Part shown: positions 1-7,794 of the stretch, piece by piece | How the letters are laid out: every line of letters begins with the position of its first letter | How positions within the stretch are numbered: the first letter of the stretch is position 1 | Source of the DNA: Teichococcus rhizosphaerae | GTDB lineage: Bacteria > Pseudomonadota > Alphaproteobacteria > Acetobacterales > Acetobacteraceae | DNA: 64,000 bases | Assembly: GCF_002631185.1 (NCBI RefSeq) | Contig: NZ_PDNU01000021.1 | Location: 60,657 to 124,656 of the forward strand | Reading direction: 5' to 3' | Program-made: the position numbers and the translations under genes | Notes under the pieces: generated by a model | Told to the model about the DNA's origin: nothing | The model's input: only the letters and a program-made list of their open reading frames with translations | Database searches by the model: none

Positions 1-324
1 GACGCCGTCGCGCTTGAGATAGGATAGGTGGGCATGGAGCGGCGCGGACCGGAAGGCCCGGCCCTGGTGGCGGGCGATCCGCGCCTTGACGACGACGCGG
101 CGCGACGAGCTGAAAAGCCGCGCGCGGCTGAAGGCAATCCGTCCTCGCCCGAAGGTCGAACGGCCATAGCCGGACGCCCTGCGCCCCGGACCGCCGCCGG
201 TGCCGACATGCCCCGAGCGCTTGGCGGCGCGCAGGACTTGGTTGATGAAGCTCTTGGCTTTCGGCGCCCGCGTCGAACCGATGCGGCCCGGCCGGACCCG
301 GAAGTCGCTGTCGCCGTCGCTCAT
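1..324 (-). CDS. VirD2-type relaxase with DUF3363, N-terminal part only
   Basis: Reading from the ATG at 324 gives 108 codons beginning MSDGDSDFRVRPGRIGS and running off the window edge at base 1. The basic, serine- and glycine-rich start, the GRGRIAFSRA stretch and the later PLHAHLSYLKRDGV match the opening of the relaxase/mobilisation nuclease (DUF3363) proteins of alphaproteobacterial ICEs, which nick at oriT and lead the transferred strand. The catalytic tyrosine and histidine region is not visible because most of the protein lies to the left. It is the first conjugation gene of a minus-strand block and has an inverted repeat just upstream (350-410) that could be part of its promoter or of oriT. 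The family call comes from the N-terminus alone. Confidence 0.75.
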   Translation of the reverse strand, partial: MSDGDSDFRVRPGRIGSTRAPKAKSFINQVLRAAKRSGHVGTGGGPGRRASGYGRSTFGRGRIAFSRARLFSSSRRVVVKARIARHQGRAFRSAPLHAHLSYLKRDGV

Positions 325-349
325 CGCCGGCCTCCGGCGGGCCAAACGC

Positions 350-410
350 GGGGCAGTGCCGGCAATGTCCTTGAAATAGCGTGTATAATAGCCGAAACCG
401 GCACTGCCCC
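350..410. promoter_or_regulatory. 13-bp perfect inverted repeat upstream of the relaxase (oriT or operator candidate)
   Basis: GGGGCAGTGCCGG at 350-362 is matched perfectly by CCGGCACTGCCCC at 398-410. The 35-bp spacer is AT-richer and holds CTATTATA on the minus strand, a plausible -10 region for the relaxase gene that starts at 324. Relaxase genes commonly lie next to oriT, and inverted repeats beside a nick site are typical. I did not find a recognisable nick consensus, so operator and oriT remain equally possible. Confidence 0.4.
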
Positions 411-571
411 CGACCGACCGGCACGTGAAAAGCCATGCGAAAGCAATGGCTTGCACGCGAGTGGCGAGCCGCTTTTATCTCGCCGTCTGTTGGTCGTGTC
501 TGCCTCGCCCCAACCGCCCGACGCCGCCTCTTTTCGGGAGATCGCTACACCGCGCCGGAGTGCGATTCTGG

Positions 572-1336
572 TCATGGGCGCCCCCCATCATCTGCGCGGG
601 TCACGAAGATGCCTGCCGTTTGCGTCGAAGCGGCGATTGGGGGTTGCTGCGGATCCGCGGTTCGGCTGCCATTCCTTTGACGATCAGGCTGCGATCGTTC
701 TGCTGCAACGCTGCCGTTGGGGCGCGCGACGAACAACGGAGACCGAGTCCACGCGAGCGGGTCGGCGGTCGCGACAGCGACGCCGGCAGCGAGCGGCTCA
801 CTGCCGATCAACGGCGCGATCGCGGCCACGTAGGCGATGGTCTCGGCGGGCAGCGCGCGGCCAGCCGAGAGATAGTCATCGTAGCGCCCGGGCCCGGCAT
901 TGTAGGCCGCAAGGAAGCCCGGCGCGCCGTAGCGGTCGTGCATTTCGCGCAGATAGGCTGCACCAGCCAGGATGTTATCGCGCGGGTCAAAGGGATTGGC
1001 CCCCAGACCGTGGCGCGCCCGCAGATCCGCCCAGGTCGCGGGCATGATCTGCATGAGTCCCATCGCGCCTTTGGGTGAGACCGCGCGGACACGACCGCCG
1101 CTCTCGACGCGCATGACTGCCCAGATCCAGCGTTCGGGAATGCCGAACCGCTGCGCTGCCTCGGCGACCGCTCGTGTGTAAGCCGAGCCTGCCGCGGGTA
1201 GCTCGATGACCGAGGCCTGCGCCAGAGACGGCGCGGGCATCGCGCCGGCAAAGGCCAGGCCGGAAAGGAGAAGGAAGGGCAGTCGGCGGGCGGCCCCTTT
1301 CGCTCCGGCAGCGGGCTGGCGACGGGAGACGCGCAT
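572..1336 (-). CDS. Lytic transglycosylase, VirB1-like
   Basis: A 254-residue SLT-type lytic transglycosylase with an N-terminal signal peptide (hydrophobic stretch around residues 19-40, Ala-rich cleavage region). The catalytic glutamate is E78 in the ESGG motif, followed by GLMQIMP and AYNAGP, the three standard motifs of the SLT fold. In conjugative elements such enzymes open the peptidoglycan locally in the periplasm for assembly of the type IV secretion channel. The C-terminal 70 residues are low-complexity and lack a known domain. It lies 3 bp downstream of DUF736 on the same strand, so it is probably co-transcribed with it and with traF. Confidence 0.88.
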   Translation of the reverse strand: MRVSRRQPAAGAKGAARRLPFLLLSGLAFAGAMPAPSLAQASVIELPAAGSAYTRAVAEAAQRFGIPERWIWAVMRVESGGRVRAVSPKGAMGLMQIMPATWADLRARHGLGANPFDPRDNILAGAAYLREMHDRYGAPGFLAAYNAGPGRYDDYLSAGRALPAETIAYVAAIAPLIGSEPLAAGVAVATADPLAWTRSPLFVARPNGSVAAERSQPDRQRNGSRTADPQQPPIAASTQTAGIFVTRADDGGRP

Positions 1337-1339
1337 CGA

Positions 1340-1678
1340 TCAGTCCCGCTCGTTGCGCTTGGTCGGCCGGTTCCAGTAGAGACCCCATGCTGATTTGTTG
1401 TCGGCCGACTGGAACAGGTTGGCTCGGATTGGCTGCGCGAAGGTCGGATCGTCGAACTGCAACGATACATATTCGCCGGCCTTCTCGCCGGTGCGCTTCC
1501 ATCCCGCCCCCACTTCCGGCCCATCGGCATCATCGCCGAGGTGAACGCGATAGTCGGGCGCGTTCTCGGCGTCGGAGTGCTCCGCCGGCACCAGCACCAG
1601 AGCGGCGTCGAGGGCGAGCGTGCGGATGCGGCCGCCATAGCCGCTTTTGGTGCGGGTGAATTCTCCGATCAGACTCAT
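1340..1678 (-). CDS. DUF736 family protein (copy 1)
   Basis: A 112-residue soluble protein of the DUF736 family, found almost only in ICEs and plasmids of Alpha- and Betaproteobacteria. It begins MSLIGEFTRTKSGYGG and has the late ANLFQS and NRPTKR segments usual for the family. The function is unknown. A second, divergent copy is at 6858-7184. It sits between traF and the transglycosylase gene, the usual ICE order. Confidence 0.85.
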   Translation of the reverse strand: MSLIGEFTRTKSGYGGRIRTLALDAALVLVPAEHSDAENAPDYRVHLGDDADGPEVGAGWKRTGEKAGEYVSLQFDDPTFAQPIRANLFQSADNKSAWGLYWNRPTKRNERD

Positions 1679-1723
1679 GGCAACCTCCTTGGCGATGCGG
1701 TGGAACGGGTCATGGCTGCGCCG

Positions 1724-2269
1724 TCACCGCGTCGGCGCGCGCCAGACGAAGCGACCGTCGCCGTCTTCGTCGGTGTAGAGAGGCGTGGCCCGGCCGATCA
1801 CGGTGTTGACGGCGAGAGGCCCGAAGTAGCGGCCGTCCAGGCTGTCCCGGACGCCGATGTTCATGAGGAAGAGTTCGCTCGCGCCGATCCGGTGGCAGCC
1901 GCTCCAGATAGGCAGCGTGCGTCCAAGACGGTCGCGGTCGAGCGCATTGCCGACGGTGATTCCGTCGACGGTAATGTCGCCACCCGAACGGCAGACCGTC
2001 TGCCCGGGAACTGCGGCAACGCGCTTCAAGAGCGGCACGCCGCGCGGGAGATAACCCCGGTCCTCGAGGAAGGCGGCAAGCGGCTCTGGCGCATTGACCG
2101 CAACAAGGTCGGTGACCTCGAGCGGCGTAGCCGAACCGATCTCATAGAGGCCGACCGGGACGCTGGCCGATGCGTTCCAGACGAGCCGCGGTGCAACGTG
2201 CACCATCGCCAGCGTGATCAGCAGGAGCGCGGCGCCCGTGGCCGTCAGCAGGTAGCCGGCGCGCGTCAT
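1724..2269 (-). CDS. traF: TraF-type S26 signal peptidase
   Basis: A 181-residue membrane-anchored peptidase of family S26. Residues 7-27 form one transmembrane segment. The nucleophile is S36 in SVPVGLY and the general base is K82 in LLKRVAAVPG, the two boxes of the TraF/LepB catalytic dyad. In IncP-like systems TraF cyclises the TrbC pilin, so this gene implies a Trb-type mating apparatus encoded outside the window. Its start overlaps the DUF2840 stop by 4 bp, suggesting translational coupling. Confidence 0.88.
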   Translation of the reverse strand: MTRAGYLLTATGAALLLITLAMVHVAPRLVWNASASVPVGLYEIGSATPLEVTDLVAVNAPEPLAAFLEDRGYLPRGVPLLKRVAAVPGQTVCRSGGDITVDGITVGNALDRDRLGRTLPIWSGCHRIGASELFLMNIGVRDSLDGRYFGPLAVNTVIGRATPLYTDEDGDGRFVWRAPTR

Positions 2270-2781
2270 GGCTCGGCCCTCTGTCGCAAGCGCCAGGCGC
2301 GGTGCTGCTGACGGGAGTAGGATCGCGGGGCGTCCCCGGCGGCGAGCCGGTTATGGACATGGCGCCAATAGTCAGGCGCAGCTTCGGCGGGATCGATGTC
2401 GAGCGCTTCGATCGCGTCGATCAGAAGCAGCACCTGCTCGACGCTCGGCCAGCCGCTCGTTTGCAGCAGGATTTCACCACCGGGCCGCACCGAGGGCAGC
2501 GTCTGATAACCTTCGCCCGCGCTGACGGCGCGCAGGATGTCGATGCGCGAGACGACGGTGCCAAAGCCATTCGACGCCCAGCGGACGAAGGCGAAGACAG
2601 CGCCGGCGGGGAAGCCGAGGACGCGGCGCCGTCGGTCGAGGATCTGTTCGTGAACCGCATGGCCGAAGCGGATCCAGTGCTCGATCTCCTTCTCGCGCCA
2701 AACCAATTCGACCTCGGTGAGCCGACCGGGGGGTGATGACGGCCGAACGCCCGCTGCGCTATGAAATGCCGGTACGCTCAT
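2266..2781 (-). CDS. DUF2840 family protein
   Basis: A 171-residue protein matching the DUF2840 family of ICE and plasmid proteins, always found beside traF and parA. The conserved LTEVELVWREKEIEHWIRFG stretch and the arginine-rich C-terminus are visible. No catalytic motif can be seen and the function is unknown. It overlaps traF downstream and the ribbon-helix-helix gene upstream by 4 bp each, so it belongs to one translationally coupled operon. Confidence 0.8.
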   Translation of the reverse strand: MSVPAFHSAAGVRPSSPPGRLTEVELVWREKEIEHWIRFGHAVHEQILDRRRRVLGFPAGAVFAFVRWASNGFGTVVSRIDILRAVSAGEGYQTLPSVRPGGEILLQTSGWPSVEQVLLLIDAIEALDIDPAEAAPDYWRHVHNRLAAGDAPRSYSRQQHRAWRLRQRAEP

Positions 2782-3017
2782 GGCGCGTCCCCTTCGGCAG
2801 GAAACGCGCCCGCGAGGAGCTCGCGCAGCATGTCCGCGACGGTTTGGCCGCGCTGGAACGCGGTGACCTTGATCCGGCCGCGCAGGTCCGGTGTGACGTC
2901 GATCGTGAGGCGCGCTGTGTAGGCGATGGCGTCAGCCCTGCGGCCGCGCGGATCGTCGGCGGCCTTGATCCAGGCGTCCGGGTCGCCGGGCCGCGCGGCG
3001 AAGCTGCGCCTGGTCAT
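2778..3017 (-). CDS. Small ribbon-helix-helix protein, ParA partner
   Basis: A 79-residue protein whose central part (TARLTIDVTPDLRGRIKVTA followed by an amphipathic helix) looks like a ribbon-helix-helix DNA-binding fold. In ICE operons this position directly after parA is held by a small centromere-binding or regulatory protein, sometimes annotated as ParB. It overlaps parA by 4 bp. The fold is inferred from pattern and the partner role from position. Confidence 0.65.
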   Translation of the reverse strand: MTRRSFAARPGDPDAWIKAADDPRGRRADAIAYTARLTIDVTPDLRGRIKVTAFQRGQTVADMLRELLAGAFPAEGDAP

Positions 3018-3652
3018 GGTGCGAGCCTTCCAACTTCGGCGCAGAGCGCTGCGATCTCGCGCGCACCGGCGCGCTGGCCATCGAGTTCGGAGATCAGGCG
3101 GCCCGATTGCGCTGCATCCGCGAAGCCGACGCGTTGGCCGATGGCGCTCGCCAGCACCGGCGGATCGTGTTCAGCGAGCGACTTGGCGGTTTCGCGTGCG
3201 ATGACGGTGCGCGCGCCGCAGCGGTTGAGCACGAAACGCGCGACAAGCGACGGGCGGAACAGGCGTGCTTCGCGGAGCAGCGCCAGCATCTCGGCCGACG
3301 CCCATCCGTCGAAGGGCGACGGCTGAACCGGGATCAGGATGAGATCGGCGGCAAGCAGGGCCGAGCGCATGAGGCCGGCGACGCGCGGCGGCCCATCGAT
3401 CACCACATGATCGGCGCTGCGCGCCAGTTCGGGCGCTTCGCGGTGCAAGGTGTCGCGCGCCAGTCCGATGACGGCGAACCGGCGGGGCAGGCCTTCACGG
3501 GCGCGGGCTTCGGACCAGTCGAGTGAAGAACCCTGCGGATCGGCGTCGATGAGCATGACGCGTTGATCGCGGCTGGCCCATTCGCCGGCGAGATGAAGGG
3601 CGAGCGTCGTTTTGCCAACGCCGCCTTTCTGATTGAGCAACGCGACGATCAT
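3014..3652 (-). CDS. parA: ParA-family partition ATPase
   Basis: A 212-residue MinD/ParA ATPase without an N-terminal DNA-binding extension (type Ib-like size). The deviant Walker A KGGVGKTT is at residues 9-16 with the signature lysine K9, the DADPQGS switch at 37-43, and the VVIDGPP segment further on. It should dimerise on ATP over the nucleoid and help maintain the excised circular form of the element. The stop overlaps the RHH gene and the start overlaps repA, each by 4 bp, forming a compact replication-partition operon. Confidence 0.9.
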   Translation of the reverse strand: MIVALLNQKGGVGKTTLALHLAGEWASRDQRVMLIDADPQGSSLDWSEARAREGLPRRFAVIGLARDTLHREAPELARSADHVVIDGPPRVAGLMRSALLAADLILIPVQPSPFDGWASAEMLALLREARLFRPSLVARFVLNRCGARTVIARETAKSLAEHDPPVLASAIGQRVGFADAAQSGRLISELDGQRAGAREIAALCAEVGRLAP

Positions 3653-4710
3653 GACCGCGCGCTCCGTCGGCCGTGGGGTGGTTTTCCACCGTCGCCCCGC
3701 TCCAACAAGAAGTTAGATTCGTTGTTAGATTCTAAGTTAAGGCTCGGAATCGCCGTTTCAGGCCAGAGGGTTAGTTGCGATTTCCGCGCCCGAAGTCCCG
3801 AGGCGGCTGCGCCCGAAATCCCGATACCATTTGCGCCCGAAGTCCCGATCGCATCCACAACACCATCCACAGGGCCTGTGGACAAGTTGATGGGGCGGAT
3901 GTGCAGGCGTTCCTGACGACCGGTGCGCTCCAGAGCCAAGCGATAGCCGGGCAGCGGCTGGCGGGCGACGATGCGGCGGATGTCGATGGCGAAGTCGGAA
4001 ACACGCGCCTGGCTCCCCGATTTGGCGTGCAGGTGCGCGATTTCGAAGGTCCAGCCCGCTGGCTGACGGCCGGCATGCTTCCGGGCGACCCGATAGAGCC
4101 AGCGCTCGATGCCGCCGGTCAGTCGGAAATAGGCGGGATCGATGGCGAGGACGAGCGAGCGGTCAATGACACCGCGATAGAGCCAGTCGGGCAGGACGAA
4201 CTCCATGCCCTCTACGCGGCCGTCGCGCGTCGTGCATTCCCCCCACTCGTTGATCCAGGAGAATTGCTGACGCCGCCAATGCTCGCCGTTGCGGATCGTG
4301 GTGCGGATGACCGTCGACTGAAGGCGCGCCAGAGCGCCCTTGAGGAGCCGATAGTCGCGCGATCCCGTCTGGCGCCCGATGGCGGTCAGGAGTTGATACG
4401 GCGTGAAGCGCAGGAAGCGTGACGTTTGGAAGCCGAGGTTTGCGGCCTCGACGATCTGGCTCGCGGCCCAGATCAGGATGTCGGCATCCCAGATGGTCGC
4501 CATGCCATGCTCGGGGACCGCGAAGACTTCGACGCGGATGTCGCCGGCTTGGTAGTGGATCGGTGAGGTACGCTTGGCCTTGGCGAGCGAGAAGAAGGGC
4601 CGCTCCATCAGATCGCGCTGGTCGCGCGGACTGGCGTCGCCGGTGGCGACGACGAACGGGTCGAGCCGCGATCGTTCGCTCAAGGAGAGGGGGCGCTGCC
4701 GCGGGGACAT
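3649..4710 (-). CDS. repA: RepA-type replication initiator
   Basis: A plasmid-type replication initiator (RepA family) of about 353 residues, recognised from the ERPFFSLAKAKRTSPIHY and FTPYQLLTAIGRQTGSRDY segments and its winged-helix-rich body. It should bind an origin and start replication of the element. I chose the ATG at 4710 (MSPRQRPLS); an in-frame start at 4785 would overlap the upstream HTH gene by 65 bp. The C-terminal 80 residues are repetitive (GIS, GA-rich) and end in a tail with several Asn and Glu. Presence of repA and parA suggests the element can persist as a plasmid. Confidence 0.82.
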   Translation of the reverse strand: MSPRQRPLSLSERSRLDPFVVATGDASPRDQRDLMERPFFSLAKAKRTSPIHYQAGDIRVEVFAVPEHGMATIWDADILIWAASQIVEAANLGFQTSRFLRFTPYQLLTAIGRQTGSRDYRLLKGALARLQSTVIRTTIRNGEHWRRQQFSWINEWGECTTRDGRVEGMEFVLPDWLYRGVIDRSLVLAIDPAYFRLTGGIERWLYRVARKHAGRQPAGWTFEIAHLHAKSGSQARVSDFAIDIRRIVARQPLPGYRLALERTGRQERLHIRPINLSTGPVDGVVDAIGTSGANGIGISGAAASGLRARKSQLTLWPETAIPSLNLESNNESNFLLERGDGGKPPHGRRSARS

Positions 4711-4720
4711 GTCGGACGGC

Positions 4721-5002
4721 TCAGCGGGCTTGGCCGCCGCCGAAGGCAGGCGTGACGGCGGCATGGCGCTTGGCGGGAAGGACACTCCCGCGCGGATCGG
4801 ACGTCGAGGTGACGAAGCCGCGGTCAGCCCACGCTTTCAGGTCCTCGAGCGCGTAGACGACGCGCCCGCCAAGCTTGCGATAGGCGGGACCGGTGCCGTA
4901 GGTCCGGTGCTTCTCGAGCGTGCGATCCGAGAGACCGAGGAAGCGGGCCGCTTCAGGCGTGCGGAGAAAGCGTTGCGGCACGCCGGCGCCATTGGGTGAC
5001 AT
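4721..5002 (-). CDS. Excisionase-like HTH protein (AlpA/MerR-type)
   Basis: A 93-residue DNA-binding protein. Residues 12-60 (LRTPEAARFLGLSDRTLEKH, then GTGPAYRKLGGRVVYALEDL) are the typical winged-helix excisionase/AlpA pattern. Such proteins act as recombination directionality factors or as transcription regulators in ICEs. It sits 10 bp upstream of repA and may control it. No integrase is in the window, so an excision role cannot be checked here. Confidence 0.8.
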   Translation of the reverse strand: MSPNGAGVPQRFLRTPEAARFLGLSDRTLEKHRTYGTGPAYRKLGGRVVYALEDLKAWADRGFVTSTSDPRGSVLPAKRHAAVTPAFGGGQAR

Positions 5003-5127
5003 GATCGGGCCTCCGAGGGTTCGCGAGAGCCGCAGGGGGACAGCGGCGGTTGGCGGCTACCCTGGCGGACCGCGAAGTTGCGGAGGGAGTGGGAAGCTGG
5101 CGGGAGCAAATCCCCACACCAGGCGTG

Positions 5128-5902
5128 CTAGCGTCGACGGCGATGGCTCAGCAGGCGTCGATAGCCGCCGGCGATCATGGCGAGGCCGCCGCGCACGAGG
5201 TCCATGGTGGCGAACCGGCGCGAGGATGTTTTCCAGGGTTCATCGGCGAGGTCGCGTGCGCCGAACAGTACCGCCGCGATCTCGCGGTAGCTGGCGCCGC
5301 TGAGACGACCGTCGACGGCCTGCAACATCCGTCGCGCACGTTGACGCTGCTGCTTGGTCAGCCGCGTGTCGGCAGGAATCGAGCGGCCATGGAGCGAACT
5401 CAGGAGACGGGCTACGGCCTCGAGCCGATCGAAGCCTTCGGGGCCGAGCGGGATGACGGCCGCCGTGCCTTCGTCTGCGCCTAATCCGCCGAGACGCAGG
5501 ATCTGAAGCCGTTCGCCATTCGTGAGGGTGTGGACGAAGTGGGAGCCTTGCGCGTCTGACTGGCCGGGCGCCTGCGCGTCAATGGATTGTGACGTGTCGT
5601 CCTTCGGCAGGATGGCGGGCGGTGCGGTCAGTAGTACGACGCCAGTGTTCACGGTGGGTGCCCAGATGGGCGCGGCCTCTTTGGCGTCGAGGGCCGGCGA
5701 CAACAGGAAATCGCAGCCCCCATCGAGACCTCGTCGCCTCGGTTGCTGCGGTGTCGGCGTTCGGTTCCAGCTGAGCGGCCTCGAAGTCGCGCTGATAGTC
5801 TCCGTTCCGGCGCAGCCATTCCCAGGCGAGTTCGGGCGAGACGAGGCCTTCGACGTATTCGTAGCGCTCGGATGATCGCCAGTGCGAGATGTCGGGGGTC
5901 AT
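5128..5902 (-). pseudogene. DUF6499-DUF2285 protein, broken by a frameshift
   Basis: ICE proteins of this family join an N-terminal DUF6499 to a C-terminal DUF2285 DNA-binding-like region. Here the N-terminal part (start ATG 5902, MTPDISHWRSSERYEYVEG) reads to LRF and then drifts into unrelated sequence. The rest continues in the next frame from LLSPALDAKEAAPIW to the stop at 5128. The switch is near 5706-5712, where removing one base (a C after the Phe codon) restores a single reading frame. Downstream sequence such as RLQILRLGG and the helix-turn-helix-like SYREIAAVLFG is well preserved. The break may be recent, a sequencing error or true recoding. Confidence 0.75.
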
Positions 5903-6017
5903 GCATCCTCCGCCAGCAAACCTGCAGCAGCTTCGCTGCGCAGGATTCCGCCACGAAAGCGCCAGCGGAAGCCGGAGAAATGGAAACGGGCGATGCCGCC
6001 GCGGCATCACCCCCGCA

Positions 6018-6284
6018 TCAACGACGCGGGTGCTCGTGTGCGAGCTCGCGGTAGCCGTGCTGGGTCATCCATTTGGCACGATCGAGATGGCTGTCATGGA
6101 TGCGGCGGGCCCGCTCCGGTTCGGCGGCCGGGTCAATGCCGAACAGGATTGACACGGCCTCTTCCCAAGCAGCGCCGTCCGACGCGGCATCAAGGAGACG
6201 GAGGTAGAGCGTCATGTGCGCCCGATCATAGTCGGTGATCGACGCGCTCTCCGGCGGCCGTTCGAGGAAGTCTGCCTTGGTCAC
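6018..6284 (-). CDS. Small conserved ICE protein, DUF2285-like
   Basis: An 88-residue soluble protein beginning MTKADFLERPPESASITDYD, with the conserved-looking RAHMTLYLRLLDAA and PERARRIHDSHLDRAKWM segments. Proteins of this form occur next to DUF2285 genes in many alphaproteobacterial ICEs and are sometimes annotated with the same domain. I cannot assign a function. The spacing and strand suggest it is transcribed with the broken DUF6499/DUF2285 gene downstream. Confidence 0.6.
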   Translation of the reverse strand: MTKADFLERPPESASITDYDRAHMTLYLRLLDAASDGAAWEEAVSILFGIDPAAEPERARRIHDSHLDRAKWMTQHGYRELAHEHPRR

Positions 6285-6404
6285 GACGCCCCACCTGGAA
6301 TCACAGAGCCCCTGCGTGTCGGCATGGCGTTAACCAAGCCCGACTTCGACGGCAACTGGTATGGCTGCTGGCTCGCAACGCGGGTTGGCCGTCGTGGAAC
6401 GGCG

Positions 6405-6668
6405 CTAGTTTCTCTTCCGCATGTCACTGGCGGCTTTTCGGCCATGGACGAGCATCACCCCTTCACCTTGGTCGGACTGCAAGAGGACGATGCCATGCGC
6501 TTCGAATGCCCGGCGCACCTGATCGCGCGTACTCTCGTAGACCTTCAAGTCGCTCTCCGACTCGAGGCGCTTGAGCGCGGTCAGTGATACACGGGCTTCG
6601 TCAGCGAGCGTCTCCTGTGTCCAACCCAGTAGCGCGCGTGCGGCCCGCGACAGTCGGGCGGTGATCAT
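6405..6668 (-). CDS. XRE-family transcriptional regulator
   Basis: An 87-residue single-domain helix-turn-helix protein. Residues 4-45 (RAARALLGWTQETLADEARV and SLTALKRLES) are a clear Cro/C1-type HTH. The start ATG at 6668 follows a very strong Shine-Dalgarno (GGAGGTGATC) embedded in an 18-bp palindrome, and a second palindrome lies over the promoter region. Both suggest autoregulation. It may control the backbone genes, since CTATTATA in its promoter also occurs before the relaxase gene. Confidence 0.85.
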   Translation of the reverse strand: MITARLSRAARALLGWTQETLADEARVSLTALKRLESESDLKVYESTRDQVRRAFEAHGIVLLQSDQGEGVMLVHGRKAASDMRKRN

Positions 6669-6725
6669 GCATGATCACCTCCACTCGGACCTCAGCGCAC
6701 GCCAGAACTACGACTATAATAGTCG
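6661..6725 (-). promoter_or_regulatory. Two palindromes at the XRE gene: ribosome site and promoter
   Basis: GTGATCATGCATGATCAC at 6661-6678 is a perfect 18-bp palindrome covering the Shine-Dalgarno and start codon of the XRE gene. CGACTATAATAGTCG at 6711-6725 is a perfect 7-bp inverted repeat around a central base, and it contains a -10-like TATTAT on the minus strand. The pair fits an autorepressor operator plus either a second operator or an RNA hairpin that hides the ribosome site. Confidence 0.6.
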
Positions 6726-6818
6726 CTCTTGGCCTCTCGGACCAGACTGAAGAGCGTCTATTGCGGTCGCTCGAGTAGTTCAGGCCGCAACCTGATTCGG
6801 ATGCTTTGGCTGACGAAG

Positions 6819-6845
6819 GCCCCGTCCGGATCGACCGGACGGGGC
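6819..6845 (-). terminator. Terminator-like hairpin after DUF736 copy 2
   Basis: GCCCCGTCCGG at 6819-6829 pairs perfectly with CCGGACGGGGC at 6835-6845, leaving a 5-nt loop. It lies 12 bp past the stop of the DUF736 gene on the minus strand. The following bases are CTTCG rather than a long T-run, so termination efficiency is uncertain. Confidence 0.5.
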
Positions 6846-6857
6846 GTCGCCGGAGCC

Positions 6858-7184
6858 TCAGTCGCCGTTGCGGCGGCTGGGGCGGGACCAGATGAGGCTG
6901 AAAGCTTCGCCGTCCTCGTCGTCGAACAGGTTGGCGTAGATCGGGGCGTTGAAGCTCGGGTCGTCCAGCTTGAGACCAAGATAGTCGCGGCCCTCGTTGG
7001 AGCGCTTGGACCAGGCGGCGCCGATCTCGGCGCGACCGACCAGGACGCGGTGGCTGGGGGCGTTCTCGCCGGTGGCCCGGGTCTCGGGGACGATGCGGAC
7101 GTTCTTGGCCTGAACGCTCAGGGTGACGATCTCGCCGGTGAACTCGTTCGTGCCGGTCTTCTTGAAGGTGCCGATGGTGGCCAT
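6858..7184 (-). CDS. DUF736 family protein (copy 2)
   Basis: A 108-residue DUF736 protein starting MATIGTFKKTGTNEFTGEI. The ATG at 7184 is preceded by GGAG at a good distance; a longer in-frame extension to 7526 has no family match and is rejected. The late ANLFDDEDGEAFSLIWSRP segment is the family signature. It is a paralogue of the protein at 1340-1678, with low identity. DUF736 genes are common single genes in ICE maintenance regions, and their function is unknown. Confidence 0.85.
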   Translation of the reverse strand: MATIGTFKKTGTNEFTGEIVTLSVQAKNVRIVPETRATGENAPSHRVLVGRAEIGAAWSKRSNEGRDYLGLKLDDPSFNAPIYANLFDDEDGEAFSLIWSRPSRRNGD

Positions 7185-7794
7185 GTCATTTCTCCTCGAT
7201 CTGAAGTCTCGAGCCCGCACCATTGCGGCCCCGATGGCGATCGACGGGCCGGAGACGCTCGACGGCGCACCCCAGCCTCGGGGCCCCAGTTCGCTGGGGT
7301 AGGCTTGGGGCCTGACAGCAAAGGAGAAACTTTCTTGTCCCGCGAGGAATGACGGCGCAGCCGGCAGGGGAAGAAAGTTGTGACGCCGCTGTTGCGCCAT
7401 AGGCGAGCGAGGCGTGAGCCGGTCTTCGGCCAGATCAGGCCATTGAAGAGGCCGCTCGGGTGCGCTCGATCTGGCTAGATCCCGAGGGGATGACGTGGCG
7501 GCGCAGGGCATCGGCCGAATTGGCACGCGCGGCTTACGCGATCGGCGTTTCTGAGCGCGGAGCTGGCACGTCTCGTCCTGCTGATGAGGGGCGCCTGACC
7601 GGTGACGCCCGTCAGCCTGCGTTTGGTCGGTCGGCTAGTGAGCAGCCTGGGATCAGACGATCAGCGAGCCCTGCGCCATGACAGGTTGCGCGCTTACGTG
7701 CGCGCCCTTTCGCCCGATCCCACATCAGGTCGGTCGATGGTTGGTGCGTGGTGCGCGTCCGCTTTCTGGTCCGGCTCTGCGGTCAGTTCGACAC
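7185..7794. other. 610-bp non-coding stretch with hairpins
   Basis: No convincing gene lies here. At 7270-7310 a nested hairpin is visible: CCCCAGCCT pairs with AGGCTTGGGG (one bulge) around CCCCAG-TTCG-CTGGGG at 7284-7299. At 7328-7336 AACTTTCTT is matched by AAGAAAGTT at 7371-7379. The first could be the leader of the DUF736 gene or an independent RNA; the second resembles a protein-binding inverted repeat. Nothing else stands out up to 7794. Confidence 0.4.

Noticed and set aside
321..575. 84-codon minus ORF upstream of the relaxase
   Set aside because: No similarity, overlaps the relaxase start and the inverted repeat; taken as non-coding.
28..1047. 339-codon plus ORF
   Set aside because: Complement of the relaxase and transglycosylase genes; composition is arginine- and proline-rich as expected from antisense frames.
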